DNA of 64,000 nucleotides from Flavobacteriales bacterium (GTDB taxonomy: Bacteria > Bacteroidota > Bacteroidia > Flavobacteriales > UBA7312). The notes beneath the pieces were generated by a model. That model was not told the origin of the DNA and did no database searches. It saw only the letters and a program-made list of their open reading frames with translations. This document shows positions 34,317-44,624 of the stretch, one piece after another (the stretch's first letter is position 1; the number at the start of each line of letters is the position of its first letter). Made by a program: the position numbers and the translations under genes. The stretch is from positions 1 through 64,000 of the forward strand of contig JADHMQ010000009.1 in NCBI GenBank assembly GCA_016779935.1, read 5' to 3'.

Positions 34317-36134
34317 TTATTGGGTGTTAATTTTATGTTCTATGAGGTCTTGCTCCTTTTTTATTTCTTGAAGGGCATTAATGAGGTTATACAAGATAGA
34401 AGAAGAATCAAATTGCAAGGTATTCTTGAGCTCTCCTTTGCCATTTTTTACGGTTTGCACACTTTCGGGCAGTATGTATTGCATTTCTTGTGCCAGAACT
34501 CCTGTAAAGGTGCTTGTCGTATCGCTGTAGCTTGAGTTGGAACGGTAATTGAACTGATAGGGATTTATGTTGCGAATAACATCTAAGCCTTTGGTATAGG
34601 GCTTAATGTTCTTTTTAAGGCGTTTATCCGAATAACCCAACCAATTGCCACCGCCTTGTTTACTGGTATTACCGTTGACATCTAAACTATTTAAAATATT
34701 TTTTGTGTTAATACAAATTCCATGCTCTCGATTTACCTTTTCATAGGTTTTAACATTTGATGAGCTAAGCAATACTAAATGAGTTGGTGTAAGTATATAT
34801 TTTCGAGCACTAGTCATTGCAGTTGATTGAAAAACTTGTTCAAATATAATTGTAGGGTTTGCAGGGTCAGTGATGTCGAAACATCGTAATAATGGAAAAT
34901 ATGTGCCAGACCCCAAAGCTGAATAGACGAATAGTCTATTCTCAAAAACCCTAAGGCTTGTAGAGGCATTATCGTAAAAAACAGAAGCAGAAGTGTTATT
35001 GGGAGAGATATCGCTAACAACACTTAAGTCTGATAGTCTTATCGTTTTTATGCCCCCTAAATAGTCTTCAACATTATTCTTTAGATAAGAAATAAATAGA
35101 TGATTATTATGAGCAGTAATAGATTTTATCCCTGACATTGAATGAGTCCCAATAAATGAAGGAGCACTAGGATTGCTTATGTCGTAAAATGCCAGATGGT
35201 CATCTTGAACATCAGAGTTCTCCCTAAATGTAACTAGATACTCACCATGTACTAGCATCTCTCCAGTAGATGGAGGGTATGATGTAAAAGTATAGTAGAC
35301 ATTAGGCGCTGGAATGTCGTTAACTAATGTTAGTGACGGACCGCTTAAATCTAAGGTGTAAGTTTTTATTCTACCATTGAGTCCAGTGATTCCATAATGT
35401 AAATATACAAAACCATTATGGTATGACATATTACCAAAGCCTACTGCATTTCCTAAATTTACAGTGTGTACAATACTTGGGTTAGATATGTCGGAGATAT
35501 CTATAACATGAAGGTAACTATGCACGTTAACTAATAGATAATCGTCATTAACTTTTTCTATTTCGTTTGCACCAAAAAAAGTAGCAGATTGCGGCGAAGA
35601 CACTCCTTGTATTCCAGAGATGTGACTTAAATTATTTAAGTCACTAGCATCAAAAATTTCTAGTCCTCCACTATAAGATGTTATATATCCGATATCGTCA
35701 TCAATTATTATATCTAATGCATTATTTATGAAGGAATGGGTTAATACTCCTCCGTTATGCACATAATTTGTGTGTTCGCCATAGCGATCAAGTATTGACA
35801 ATAAAGAATCGCTTTTCCATTTATCACCATCCCATGACATTGTTTCTCCAGTTCTGATTGGCAGAAAATTTGTCAAAGAGACGGAGTTACCATTTAAAAT
35901 ACTAAGTTGATCATTACAGACCCTAAGTTTTTGTCTAAGCTGAATCCATTCATCACTGTCTCTTTGGAATAGAGAGGAGTCTGCAGTGCCAAAAAGCACA
36001 GAGCCGTCTAGCGGATTAGCCACTCCATTCATTTGGGAGCCATTGGTGTTCTTGAGTTGCAACAGACTGGTGTTTACTTGGGCGTAGCTTTGCCCAAAAA
36101 TTCCAATCATAAGTAGTATTAGCGTCTTTTTCAT
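34317..36134 (-). CDS. S74 chaperone-domain protein carrying an inserted LVIVD beta-propeller
   Basis: The start is the ATG at 36134 (MKKTLIL…); an ATG at 36146 lies inside the upstream gene. The 605-residue protein has a signal peptide cut before Gln (QSYA/QVNT) and the same N-terminal module as the neighbour ('MNGVANPLDGSVLFGT'). An LVIVD-type propeller follows (about 125-470; repeats such as 'YLLVNVHSYLHVIDISDISN', 'LAFYDISNPSAPSFIG' and 'LLRCFDITDPANPTII'), then an S74 domain beginning at SDKRLKKNI. The propeller sits between N-terminal and S74 modules shared with the neighbour. Probably a trimeric surface or periplasmic binding protein; ligand unknown. Confidence 0.82.
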   Translation of the reverse strand: MKKTLILLMIGIFGQSYAQVNTSLLQLKNTNGSQMNGVANPLDGSVLFGTADSSLFQRDSDEWIQLRQKLRVCNDQLSILNGNSVSLTNFLPIRTGETMSWDGDKWKSDSLLSILDRYGEHTNYVHNGGVLTHSFINNALDIIIDDDIGYITSYSGGLEIFDASDLNNLSHISGIQGVSSPQSATFFGANEIEKVNDDYLLVNVHSYLHVIDISDISNPSIVHTVNLGNAVGFGNMSYHNGFVYLHYGITGLNGRIKTYTLDLSGPSLTLVNDIPAPNVYYTFTSYPPSTGEMLVHGEYLVTFRENSDVQDDHLAFYDISNPSAPSFIGTHSMSGIKSITAHNNHLFISYLKNNVEDYLGGIKTIRLSDLSVVSDISPNNTSASVFYDNASTSLRVFENRLFVYSALGSGTYFPLLRCFDITDPANPTIIFEQVFQSTAMTSARKYILTPTHLVLLSSSNVKTYEKVNREHGICINTKNILNSLDVNGNTSKQGGGNWLGYSDKRLKKNIKPYTKGLDVIRNINPYQFNYRSNSSYSDTTSTFTGVLAQEMQYILPESVQTVKNGKGELKNTLQFDSSSILYNLINALQEIKKEQDLIEHKINTQ

Positions 36135-36135
36135 A

Positions 36136-39100
36136 TTACCAGCCATTATTTAAGTTTAGATTGAGAGTGGCGATACTGTCACAACCTGTAGAATTAGTGA
36201 AAGTTTTGGAATAGGTCCCTGAACAGTAGTAGGTTTCTCCATTCCAGGTATAGGAATCACCAGCATTAACATTGGTTAAAGAAGACGTACTGTTATTAAT
36301 AGTCAAGTCAAGTGCTTTATTGGTGTTACATCCGCTGATATTGAATGGGTGTAAATAATAACCAGAGCTAGTGTAATTAGTTTGGTTAAAATTCCAATAG
36401 TAACTATCGCATTCCGTTACAGTTTCAACATCATAAAGAGGGTTATTAATAGTAAGATTTAAAATAGCTGTAATTGTACATCCATTCGGACCATTAATAG
36501 TGTTAGTATAAGTTCCAGAACAATAGTAGGTATCGCCTAACCAAGTGAATGAGCCTGTAGCAGTTTCAGTAAAGGTTTGAGTATTTGCATTATTCAAAGT
36601 TAGGTGCAGTGTATGCGTTACAACACAACCGCCTAAAGCGGTAACTGTAGCGGTATATGTTCCAGAATTAGTATAACTCTGCCCATTAATGGGCCAAGTG
36701 TATTCAAAACATTCAACTACGGAGTGTTCTTGAGAAGAGTTGTGATAGATTGAAAGGTTTAGTGTTTCGGTATATTCACAACCATTGGCATCAGTAAGTA
36801 CAGTAGAATAAACCCCACTTTGGGTGTAAGTTTCTCCATTAATGGGCCAAGTATAGGAATCGCAAGCTGATATAGGAACTAAATTATTAATATCAAATGC
36901 AGAATTGATGGTTAAATTTAGAGTGTATTTTTGGTCACAACCATTACTTGCCCCCCCAACTTCGGTATAGTGGTACGTACCACTTTGAGTATAAGTCTCT
37001 CCGTTAACAGGCCAAGTATAGCTATCGCATTGTGTGATATTTTGCACTATGGTGGCGGGAGTTTGGTTAATGGTAAGGTTTACGGTTTTAGTCGTACAAG
37101 TGGGGTTTGTTGATGTTTCGTAATAGGTGCCACTAGAAATGCGGTTTACTCCACCTACCGTATAAGAATCACAGGCAGTAACATTTTCGGTGATATGTGG
37201 AATAATATTCAAGTTTAGTGTGTGTCCTGAACTACATCCTCCAGTTGTTGTTGGCGGTTCAACGTATTCGTAAAAGCCCGAGCTAGTGTAGGTTTGCCCA
37301 TTTTCAGACCAAGTATAGGAGCCACAGGCACTTATTGAAGTGTAGGTGGGTTGTGGAGGGTCTTCAATGGTCAAGTTTAAAGTAGTGGTTAAACAACCCC
37401 CATTACTTACAATGGTATAAGTGCCAGAGGCTGTATATGTCACAGGAGTAGCACCACCAGTATATACGTATTCTTCACAAGCAGTTACATTTAAGGTTTG
37501 GGTGCTTGAGGCAGGGTGAACAGTAATATAATTTGTTCTGATTCTGGCATGACTATCAGAACTATTTGTAACGATTAGTATGACAGTATAGGTGCCAGAG
37601 CTCGTGTATGTGTGTGTAGGATTTTGTAAAGTAGAATTAGTAGTACCATCTCCAAAATTCCAACTCCAAGAGGTAGGTCCACCCACCGATTCATCGGTAA
37701 ACTGTATGCTTTGATTGGCACAAATTTCTGTAGGGTTAGCCGAAAACTCAGCAGTTGGGGCGATGTTTTCTGCAATGGATATTTTCCAAACCCCTCTGCC
37801 AAAGGTGCCGGCATATAGGAAATGGTTGGTGTCGTTAATTTCTAAATCTTTAACGATTACATTGGGCAAGGAATTTAAATTATAGTTGGTCCAAGACGTA
37901 GCAATTCCATTTCTACGGTAAACCCCTAAGTCAGTACCCACAAATGTGCGGTTATTGTCCACATCAACCGTCACGCAATTAACGCTGACATTGGGCAGAT
38001 TGTATGTAATATTTGTCCAGTTATTACCTCCATCGGTAGAATGATACACTTTGTTACTGGGGTTCCATGTGCCTCCAAAAGTGACCCAAATATGGTTGGC
38101 ATTATTCGGTGAGGAGTGAATGTCCGTTATGGTAGCTTGGGTAGCTAAGCCACTTGAAATATCTGTCCAAGCGGAACCGCCATTAGTTGTTCGAAACAGT
38201 TTATCGTTAAATGAAAAATAGAAAATATTGTTATTGTTGGTCAATTCAATTTCTTGGGCATTACTACCATTAAGTAAGCCACTTGTACTGCCTAGTGCTG
38301 TCCAAGATGTTCCCCCATTAGTTGATAAATATAATTGGTCATAACCCGCTACCATACGTTGTGGATTGGAAAGTGAAGGTGAAATTTCATAAGGCGTTTC
38401 CCAAGCGCCGCCATTATCAGGTGAAATGTCAGTCCAACTAGTTCCTCCATTTTGTGAACGTGAAATGCTTCCATTTTGAGATGCACCATACATAATGTTG
38501 GAATTGGTAGGGTCAATGATACACTGCATACCATCGCCACCTAATTTTGCGGTCCAATTATCGGCACTAGTGTAATCATTTCTGTGATGAAGTGTGCCAT
38601 TGTCTTGAGCCCCTCCAATAATATTATCTTGAATGCTTTCGGCAATACCTACGCTGTAAAATTGAGTGATTTCTAAATCTTCAGACAAATCTTCCCACGT
38701 ACTGCCGCTTCGTTTACCAAAGCCACCATCGGAACAAACAAATAAGGTATTATTGTGGTGACTAAATTCCAATTCATGAATGTCGGCGTGTACATAATTA
38801 GTTTGACCCGAAGCAGACCACAAAGAACGATTGGTCCAAGAGGCTCCACCATCGGTGGATTGCCAAATATTCACACCCCCTACCCATACATCATTGGCAT
38901 TGGTTCGGCTAACGGCCAAACTTAAATCGTACCAACCCTGTCCGCCATAGTCAGTACCATTGGCATTCCACCCCAATAAGTTTGGGGTGGCAGTAGAGGG
39001 CGTTACACAGCGTTCGCGTTGGCTAAAACTAACGCCAGAATTAGTGGAACGGTAAAGCCCATAAAACGAGCCTGTTTGGTCGCAGAAGATAACATAGACA

Positions 39101-39747
39101 TAATTAGCATTATGAGGACTAACGGCGATTTTTCCTCGGCGAGTACCAGAAGAGGGTATGCCAGAAGTAATTTGTGACCAACTTACTCCATTATTGGTAG
39201 AACGCCAAAACTGTCCGTTGTTTCGTGTTACAGCGTAAATGGTATTGTAGCTATTGGGTTTAAACTCCATACTGCTGAAATTCCCCGTTTGCGTTAGTGT
39301 CCAGGACGTGCCCCCATTAGTAGAACGGTAAATACCACTGCTCGTAGCGGCTATCATATTGTTGGCATTATTGGGCTGAATAAGTAAACGTGCAATAGTT
39401 TGTACATTGGTAGGAAAGGCAGTTTGAGTCCATGTGCTACCGCCATCAGTCGAACGGAAAATACCGTTGGCAAAGGTGTCAAAGCCATCGGCATCGCCCG
39501 TTGCCCAAAACATGGTGTTGTGATTAGTGGGGTGAATGGCAATGTCCGAAACACCCAAGCGTGGCATAAAATCAGTATTGCTTGTCCAGTTTTGACCGCC
39601 ATCGGTAGTTTTCCAAATCCCTCCTGCCGGTGTGCCCAAAAACATAGTGTTAGCATTGGATGGGTGAAAGGTAACGCAGTTGACTCTTCCTAAACCTCTA
39701 ATTCCTCCCCAAGGAGTAATAGGCACAAAATTAGGGCCTACGGCCAT
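36136..39747 (-). pseudogene. Main part of a frameshifted sortilin/BNR-propeller, PKD and nine-repeat secreted protein
   Basis: This frame encodes 1203 residues but has no signal peptide; the N-terminus with signal peptide is in the overlapping frame at 39738-40091. Domains: BNR/sortilin-type propellers (about 1-655, many 'S.DGG.SWT' Asp-box motifs such as KTTDGGQNWT), a PKD domain (about 665-745, 'WSWNFGDGTTNSTLQNPTHTY') and nine about-50-residue repeats of the CDSYTWPINGETYTQSGTY type to the end. No T9SS domain is visible, although these repeats usually precede one. Both fragments together match the normal layout of this Bacteroidota family. A one-base loss in GGACCATGGCCGTAGG explains the split. 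A -1 ribosomal slip or sequencing error could restore it. Confidence 0.75.
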
Positions 39748-40091
39748 GGTCCACTAGCCATGGCAGCACTGCTAGCGGCGGCACTTGGCGGCGCTATTGG
39801 AGCATTGGATGATCTAGTTGAAAGCAAACTTTCCAAATAGCCCTGATATAAGGCATCTCTAGGTATTTCTCCATCGGGGTGTATGCGGCTTTGCCAAAAG
39901 CTTTCCCACCGTTTGAATTGCTTATAGCCTTTTCCTTTTACATTCGGATTTCGCGTTTCCCAATAATCATTAAACGCTTTTTGTATATCGTAAAAATTAG
40001 CAGTAGTATCGTACATCATGTCGATGTAGCGCTGGGAATACAAGTAATTAACAGAAAATAGGAAAAACAGTAATAGAGTAAATCTTTTCAT
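39738..40091 (-). pseudogene. N-terminal fragment (signal peptide and lead-in) of the frameshifted propeller protein
   Basis: 117 residues: a signal peptide cut before Gln (YLYS/QRYID), then 'MMYDTTANFYDIQKAFNDYW', 'GKGYKQFKRWESFWQSR' and an Ala/Ser/Pro stretch ending SGPWP at a TAG. The 'FYDIQKAFNDYW…KGKGYKQFKRW' lead-in is what normally stands before the first BNR propeller in this family, so this is the start of the next fragment, not an independent gene. The frames overlap by 10 bases and are joined by adding one base (or slipping back one) after TGG, restoring SGPW-x-VGPN. Its promoter box (40113-40120) supports transcription from here. Confidence 0.8.
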
Positions 40092-40112
40092 GTTTAGACA
40101 TTTTAAGGACTA

Positions 40113-40120
40113 CAAATATA
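40113..40120 (-). promoter_or_regulatory. -7 box (TATATTTG) of the propeller/S74 run
   Basis: TATATTTG matches TAnnTTTG, 21 bp before the ATG at 40091. It probably drives the split propeller gene and the two S74 genes. Confidence 0.6.
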
Positions 40121-40195
40121 AGTGTTTTTTGCTTTGCTTTACTTTACGTTTTAATTGTGTCATTTTTTTTGAATTTAGTTTGATCCATTCTCAGT

Positions 40196-40425
40196 CTTGT
40201 AGTCCACTAGTCCACTCTGAAGTTAGTGAAGAGTCTAATACCATGATGCAATAAAGTCTCCTCACTTACTTTGGCTATGCTCAGTAAGACCGTTCGGAGA
40301 GACCAGCCGCCCTTAGCTTGTAGTCCACTAGTCCACTCTGAAGTTAGTGAAGAGTCTAATACCATGATGCAATAAAGTCTCCTCACTTACTTTGGCTATG
40401 CTCAGTATGACCGTTCGGAGAGATC
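40196..40425. repeat. Two direct copies of an about 107-bp intergenic repeat, period 121 bp
   Basis: CTTGTAGTCCACTAGTCCAC begins at 40196 and again at 40317; the copies stay nearly identical through GACCGTTCGGAGAGA, with a single A/T difference (CAGTAAGACC versus CAGTATGACC). No coding frame is evident. Read on the minus strand it contains GTCATACTGAGCATAGCCAAAG-like and ACTCTTCACTAACTTC-like pieces, reminiscent of the dispersed 'GTCAnnCTGAGC…' intergenic repeats common in Bacteroidota. This gap (40092-40513) otherwise holds only promoter boxes. Confidence 0.85.
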
Positions 40426-40499
40426 AAGCCCACGAAGCAGTGAAGAATCTGACCCTTATTTTTTACAACAAAAGGAGCTCAAAAAAACATTAAAATACG

Positions 40500-40507
40500 T
40501 AATTTCG
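40500..40507 (+). promoter_or_regulatory. Possible -7 box (TAATTTCG) of lepA
   Basis: TAATTTCG differs from TAnnTTTG at one position and lies 6 bp before the lepA ATG, which would give a leaderless or nearly leaderless transcript. Confidence 0.3.
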
Positions 40508-40513
40508 CCTACT

Positions 40514-42304
40514 ATGAAACACATTCGAAATTTCTGTATCATTGCTCATATCGACCACGGAAAAAGTACGTTGGCGGATAGGCTATTGGAGTTTACTGGA
40601 GCAGTAACTGAGAGGGAAGCGCAGAACCAATTGCTTGACGATATGGATTTGGAGCGTGAACGAGGAATTACCATCAAGAGTCATGCTATACAAATGGAAT
40701 ACTCTTTAAATGGCACAGACTATATCTTAAATCTTATTGACACCCCTGGACATGTCGATTTTTCGTATGAGGTGTCACGATCCATAGCAGCTTGTGAAGG
40801 CGCTTTACTTATCGTAGATGCGGCACAAGGCATTCAAGCCCAAACCATTTCTAATTTGTATTTGGCACTGGAAAACGATTTAGAAATTATACCTGTCCTC
40901 AATAAAATAGATTTGCCTTCAGCAGATCCAGAAGTGGTAAAAGACCAAATTATAGACCTTATCGGATGTAAAGATGAAGAGATTATTCCTGCCTCAGCCA
41001 AAACAGGCTTAGGTATTGACGATATTTTACACGCTATTGTTGAGCGTGTACCAGCCCCTAAAGGTGATGTAAATGCACCCCTTCAAGCCATGATATTTGA
41101 TTCGGTATACAATTCATTTAGAGGAATTGAAGCCTATTTCAAAATTATAAACGGAACGATTAACAAAGGCGATGAAGTGCAGTTTATGGCAACAGGCAAA
41201 AGCTATTTTGCTGATGAAATAGGGGCGTTGAGACTCAAACAAAAACCCATGAAAGCCTTATCGGCAGGCGAGGTGGGTTATCTTATCTCTGGAATTAAAG
41301 ATGCTCGAGAAGTTAAGGTCGGGGATACTATTACTCTTAAGAAAAACCCTTCACAAGATGCTGTGCAAGGATTTGAAGATGTAAAACCCATGGTCTTTGC
41401 TGGAATTTACCCTGTAGACACAGAGGACTATGAAGAGCTACGTAGCTCTATGGAAAAGCTTCAGCTTAACGATGCATCCCTGACTTTTGAGCCTGAATCT
41501 TCGGCAGCATTGGGCTTTGGTTTCCGTTGCGGATTCCTTGGAATGTTGCACATGGAAATTATCCAAGAACGTTTGGAAAGGGAATTTGATATGACGGTAA
41601 TTACTACCGTGCCTAACGTATCCTATTTTGCTTACACTACAGCCGGAGAAAAGATGTCTATTCATAACCCTTCAGATTTGCCAGATCCTTCTTCCATGGA
41701 TTATGTAGAAGAGCCGTTTATCAAAGCACAAATCATAACCAAATCAGACTACGTAGGGGCGGTAATGTCTTTGTGTATCGAAAAACGAGGGATACTCACC
41801 AATCAAGTGTATTTGACCACCGACAGAGTAGAGTTGTCTTTCGAAATGCCATTGGGTGAAATTGTCTTTGATTTTTACGACAAACTAAAAAGTATTTCAA
41901 GAGGATATGCCTCATTTGATTATTTCCCGCTAGAGTACAGACGTTCCAACTTAGCCAAGCTGGACATACTATTGAATGGCGACCAAGTGGACGCTCTCTC
42001 TGCACTTATTCATCGTGATAACGCTTACACATTAGGTAAAAAGATTTGCCTTAAACTTAGAGAGTTGATACCACGTCAGCAGTTTGATATTGCTATACAG
42101 TCAGCCATTGGTTCAAAAATTATTTCTAGAGAAACAGTAAAAGCTGTACGAAAAGACGTTACTGCCCGTTGCTATGGAGGGGATATTACCAGAAAAAGAA
42201 AGCTACTCGAAAAACAGAAAAAAGGAAAGAAAAAAATGAGACAGATTGGAAGCGTCGAAGTGCCGCAATCTGCTTTTATGGCCGTTTTAAAATTAGACGA
42301 CTAA
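40514..42304 (+). CDS. lepA: Elongation factor 4 (LepA)
   Basis: A 596-residue translational GTPase that acts on the ribosome during initiation or back-translocation. G motifs are intact: [16 protein letters not shown] (11-26), [17 protein letters not shown] and NKIDLP. The LepA-specific C-terminal domain ends with '[20 protein letters not shown]'. Normal length. Confidence 0.98.
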   Translation: MKHIRNFCIIAHIDHGKSTLADRLLEFTGAVTEREAQNQLLDDMDLERERGITIKSHAIQMEYSLNGTDYILNLIDTPGHVDFSYEVSRSIAACEGALLIVDAAQGIQAQTISNLYLALENDLEIIPVLNKIDLPSADPEVVKDQIIDLIGCKDEEIIPASAKTGLGIDDILHAIVERVPAPKGDVNAPLQAMIFDSVYNSFRGIEAYFKIINGTINKGDEVQFMATGKSYFADEIGALRLKQKPMKALSAGEVGYLISGIKDAREVKVGDTITLKKNPSQDAVQGFEDVKPMVFAGIYPVDTEDYEELRSSMEKLQLNDASLTFEPESSAALGFGFRCGFLGMLHMEIIQERLEREFDMTVITTVPNVSYFAYTTAGEKMSIHNPSDLPDPSSMDYVEEPFIKAQIITKSDYVGAVMSLCIEKRGILTNQVYLTTDRVELSFEMPLGEIVFDFYDKLKSISRGYASFDYFPLEYRRSNLAKLDILLNGDQVDALSALIHRDNAYTLGKKICLKLRELIPRQQFDIAIQSAIGSKIISRETVKAVRKDVTARCYGGDITRKRKLLEKQKKGKKKMRQIGSVEVPQSAFMAVLKLDD

Positions 42305-42335
42305 TTTATATATTGCTTAAAATTATCCAAGAATT

Positions 42336-43082
42336 ATGGGAAGAGCATTCGAATTTAGAAAAGCCCGAAAAATGAAACGTTGGTCTGCCATGGCAAAGAC
42401 CTTTACACGAATCGGTAAAGACATCTCCATGGCTGTTAAAGAGGGTGGCCCTAACCCTGAGACGAATTCACGACTAAGAGCAATTATCCAAAATGCCAAG
42501 TCGGCGAACATGCCCAAAGAAAATGTTGAACGAGCCATTAAAAAAGCCTCAGGTTCAGACTCTGCCAATTATGTAGAGATGAGTTTGGAAGGCTATGCGC
42601 CACATGGTATTGCTGTTTTTGTAGAATGCACCACCGACAACAACAACAGAACGGTTGCCAATGTGCGTTCCTATTTCAACAAATGTGAAGGCAACTTAGG
42701 CACTAATGGATCTTTGGAATTTATCTTTGACCGCAAGGCCGTATTCACCTTTTCTCAATCACAAGTTGAAATGGATTTAGAAGAGCTAGAAATGGAGCTA
42801 ATAGATGCTGGACTCGAAGAACTAGAAAACGACGAAGGAACCCTTACCGTAACCACAGACTTCACCGACTTTAGCAATATGCAAAAGCAATTAGAGAGCT
42901 TGAACATAGAACTTGAAAGCTCAGAATTACAACGCTTTCCAAACAACACCAAAGCCTTAGAGTTAGAAGATGCTAAATTAGTACTCAAACTTATCGACAA
43001 ACTCGAAGAAGATGAAGATGTGCAAAATGTCTTTCATAATATGGAGATGGGAGAAGAATTAATGGCTCAACTTGACGACTAA
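42336..43082 (+). CDS. YebC/PmpR family translation or transcription factor
   Basis: A 248-residue member of the YebC family, proposed as a DNA-binding regulator and more recently linked to translation of difficult peptide motifs. The N-terminus '[20 protein letters not shown]' and the helical '[20 protein letters not shown]'-like segment are typical. The long acidic C-terminal part is intact. Its stop overlaps the next start by one base. Confidence 0.95.
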   Translation: MGRAFEFRKARKMKRWSAMAKTFTRIGKDISMAVKEGGPNPETNSRLRAIIQNAKSANMPKENVERAIKKASGSDSANYVEMSLEGYAPHGIAVFVECTTDNNNRTVANVRSYFNKCEGNLGTNGSLEFIFDRKAVFTFSQSQVEMDLEELEMELIDAGLEELENDEGTLTVTTDFTDFSNMQKQLESLNIELESSELQRFPNNTKALELEDAKLVLKLIDKLEEDEDVQNVFHNMEMGEELMAQLDD

Positions 43083-44623
43083 TGAAAGACAAACTCAAAA
43101 TATTAAAAGATAAAAAGGCCGAGGCCCTTGTTGGCGGCGGACAAAAGCGCATAGATGCCCAACACGATAAAGGCAAGCTAACAGCCAGAGAGCGTATCCA
43201 CTTTTTGATAGATGAGGGTTCTTTCGAAGAATTAGGGATGTTAGTAACGCACCGTTCAACCAATTTCGGACTCGATAAGCAAAAGTTTTTAGGCGATGGA
43301 GTCGTAACTGGTTATGGCACCATTGATGGGCGATTGGTATATGTGTATGCCCAAGATTTTACCGTAATGGGTGGCTCTTTGGCAGAAGCCCATGCCGAGA
43401 AGATTTGTAAAATAATGGATATGGCCATGAAAAATGGCGCTCCTATAATTGGTCTAAACGACAGTGGTGGAGCGCGTATTCAAGAAGGCGTTGTTTCTTT
43501 AGGAGGTTATGCCGATATATTTTACAGAAATACTCGAGCAAGTGGTGTAGTGCCACAGCTATCTGCCATTATGGGTCCATGTGCTGGAGGAGCGGTATAT
43601 TCGCCAGCCTTGACGGATTTCATTATGATGGTAGAAAACACTTCATACATGTTCGTAACAGGTCCGAACGTAGTAAAAACCGTTACCCACGAAGAGGTAA
43701 CTGCCGAAGAGTTAGGAGGAGCGTCTACACATGCCTCTAAATCAGGAGTGGCCCATTTTACCTATCCCAATGAAATTGAGCTTATTAATAACCTCAAACG
43801 TTTGGTCAGCTATATGCCACAAAACTGTGAAGAGGAAGCCCCTATTTTAGACTATCAGATGGGAGACGAAAGCCGTATGGAATTGAACAGTATTATTCCA
43901 GATAATGCAAATCAGCCCTACGATATTCACGATGTAATAAACGGTATTATTGATAGAGATTCTTTTCATGAAGTTCACAAAGAATATGCCGAAAACATAG
44001 TCTGTGGTTTTGCCCGTTTGGCCGGTCGTTCTATAGGTATAGTAGCAAATCAACCTGCTTTTTTAGCCGGTGTTTTGGATAACCATGCTTCAAACAAAGC
44101 CGCACGCTTTGTGCGTTTTTGCGATAGCTTTAATATTCCCCTTTTGGTGCTAGAAGATGTGCCAGGCTTTTTGCCAGGCACTGACCAAGAATGGAATGGC
44201 ATTATTAACAACGGAGCTAAGCTATTGTATGCCTTTAGTGAAGCTACTGTTCCACGCGTAACCATTATTACACGCAAAGCATATGGCGGCGCTTATGATG
44301 TAATGAATTCTAAACACATTGGAGCAGATCTCAATTACGCATGGCCTACAGCCGAAATAGCCGTCATGGGAGCAAAGGGAGCTGCCGAAATTATCTTTCG
44401 AAAAGAAATTAAAGAAGCAAAGGATTCGGGCGCTAAATGGAAAGAAAAAGAAGCCGAATATGCAGACTTGTTTGCTCACCCTTACAATGCTGCGGCAAGA
44501 GGATATGTTGATGAGGTCATAGAACCATCATCATCTAGAGAAAAATTAATAAAGGCCTTTAAAATGTTAGAAAACAAGGTCGATGTGTTACCTAAGAAGA
44601 AACACGGAAATATACCCCTATAG
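43082..44623 (+). CDS. Acyl-CoA carboxylase beta (carboxyltransferase) subunit
   Basis: A 513-residue biotin-dependent carboxyltransferase, most like propionyl-CoA carboxylase beta. '[20 protein letters not shown]' near 33, the oxyanion-loop '[18 protein letters not shown]' (about 164-181) and '[15 protein letters not shown]' (about 401-415) are canonical. No biotin carboxylase or carrier gene adjoins it here; those may be elsewhere or shared with accBC. Acetyl- versus propionyl-CoA preference cannot be read from sequence alone. Confidence 0.93.
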   Translation: MKDKLKILKDKKAEALVGGGQKRIDAQHDKGKLTARERIHFLIDEGSFEELGMLVTHRSTNFGLDKQKFLGDGVVTGYGTIDGRLVYVYAQDFTVMGGSLAEAHAEKICKIMDMAMKNGAPIIGLNDSGGARIQEGVVSLGGYADIFYRNTRASGVVPQLSAIMGPCAGGAVYSPALTDFIMMVENTSYMFVTGPNVVKTVTHEEVTAEELGGASTHASKSGVAHFTYPNEIELINNLKRLVSYMPQNCEEEAPILDYQMGDESRMELNSIIPDNANQPYDIHDVINGIIDRDSFHEVHKEYAENIVCGFARLAGRSIGIVANQPAFLAGVLDNHASNKAARFVRFCDSFNIPLLVLEDVPGFLPGTDQEWNGIINNGAKLLYAFSEATVPRVTIITRKAYGGAYDVMNSKHIGADLNYAWPTAEIAVMGAKGAAEIIFRKEIKEAKDSGAKWKEKEAEYADLFAHPYNAAARGYVDEVIEPSSSREKLIKAFKMLENKVDVLPKKKHGNIPL

Positions 44624-44624
44624 A

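Noticed and set aside
33488-36134. Tail-fiber/S74 proteins as a sign of a prophage
   Set aside because: Both have secretory signal peptides, and no capsid, terminase, integrase or lysis gene is nearby; S74 domains are common in cellular secreted proteins of Bacteroidota.
39354-39693. Long open frames on both strands inside the propeller gene
   Set aside because: They are shadows of Asp-box-rich coding sequence; they lack signal, domain or promoter evidence.
40196-40425. Repeat block as a CRISPR array
   Set aside because: There are only two units of about 107 bp with a 14-bp gap and no cas genes; repeat size and number do not fit.
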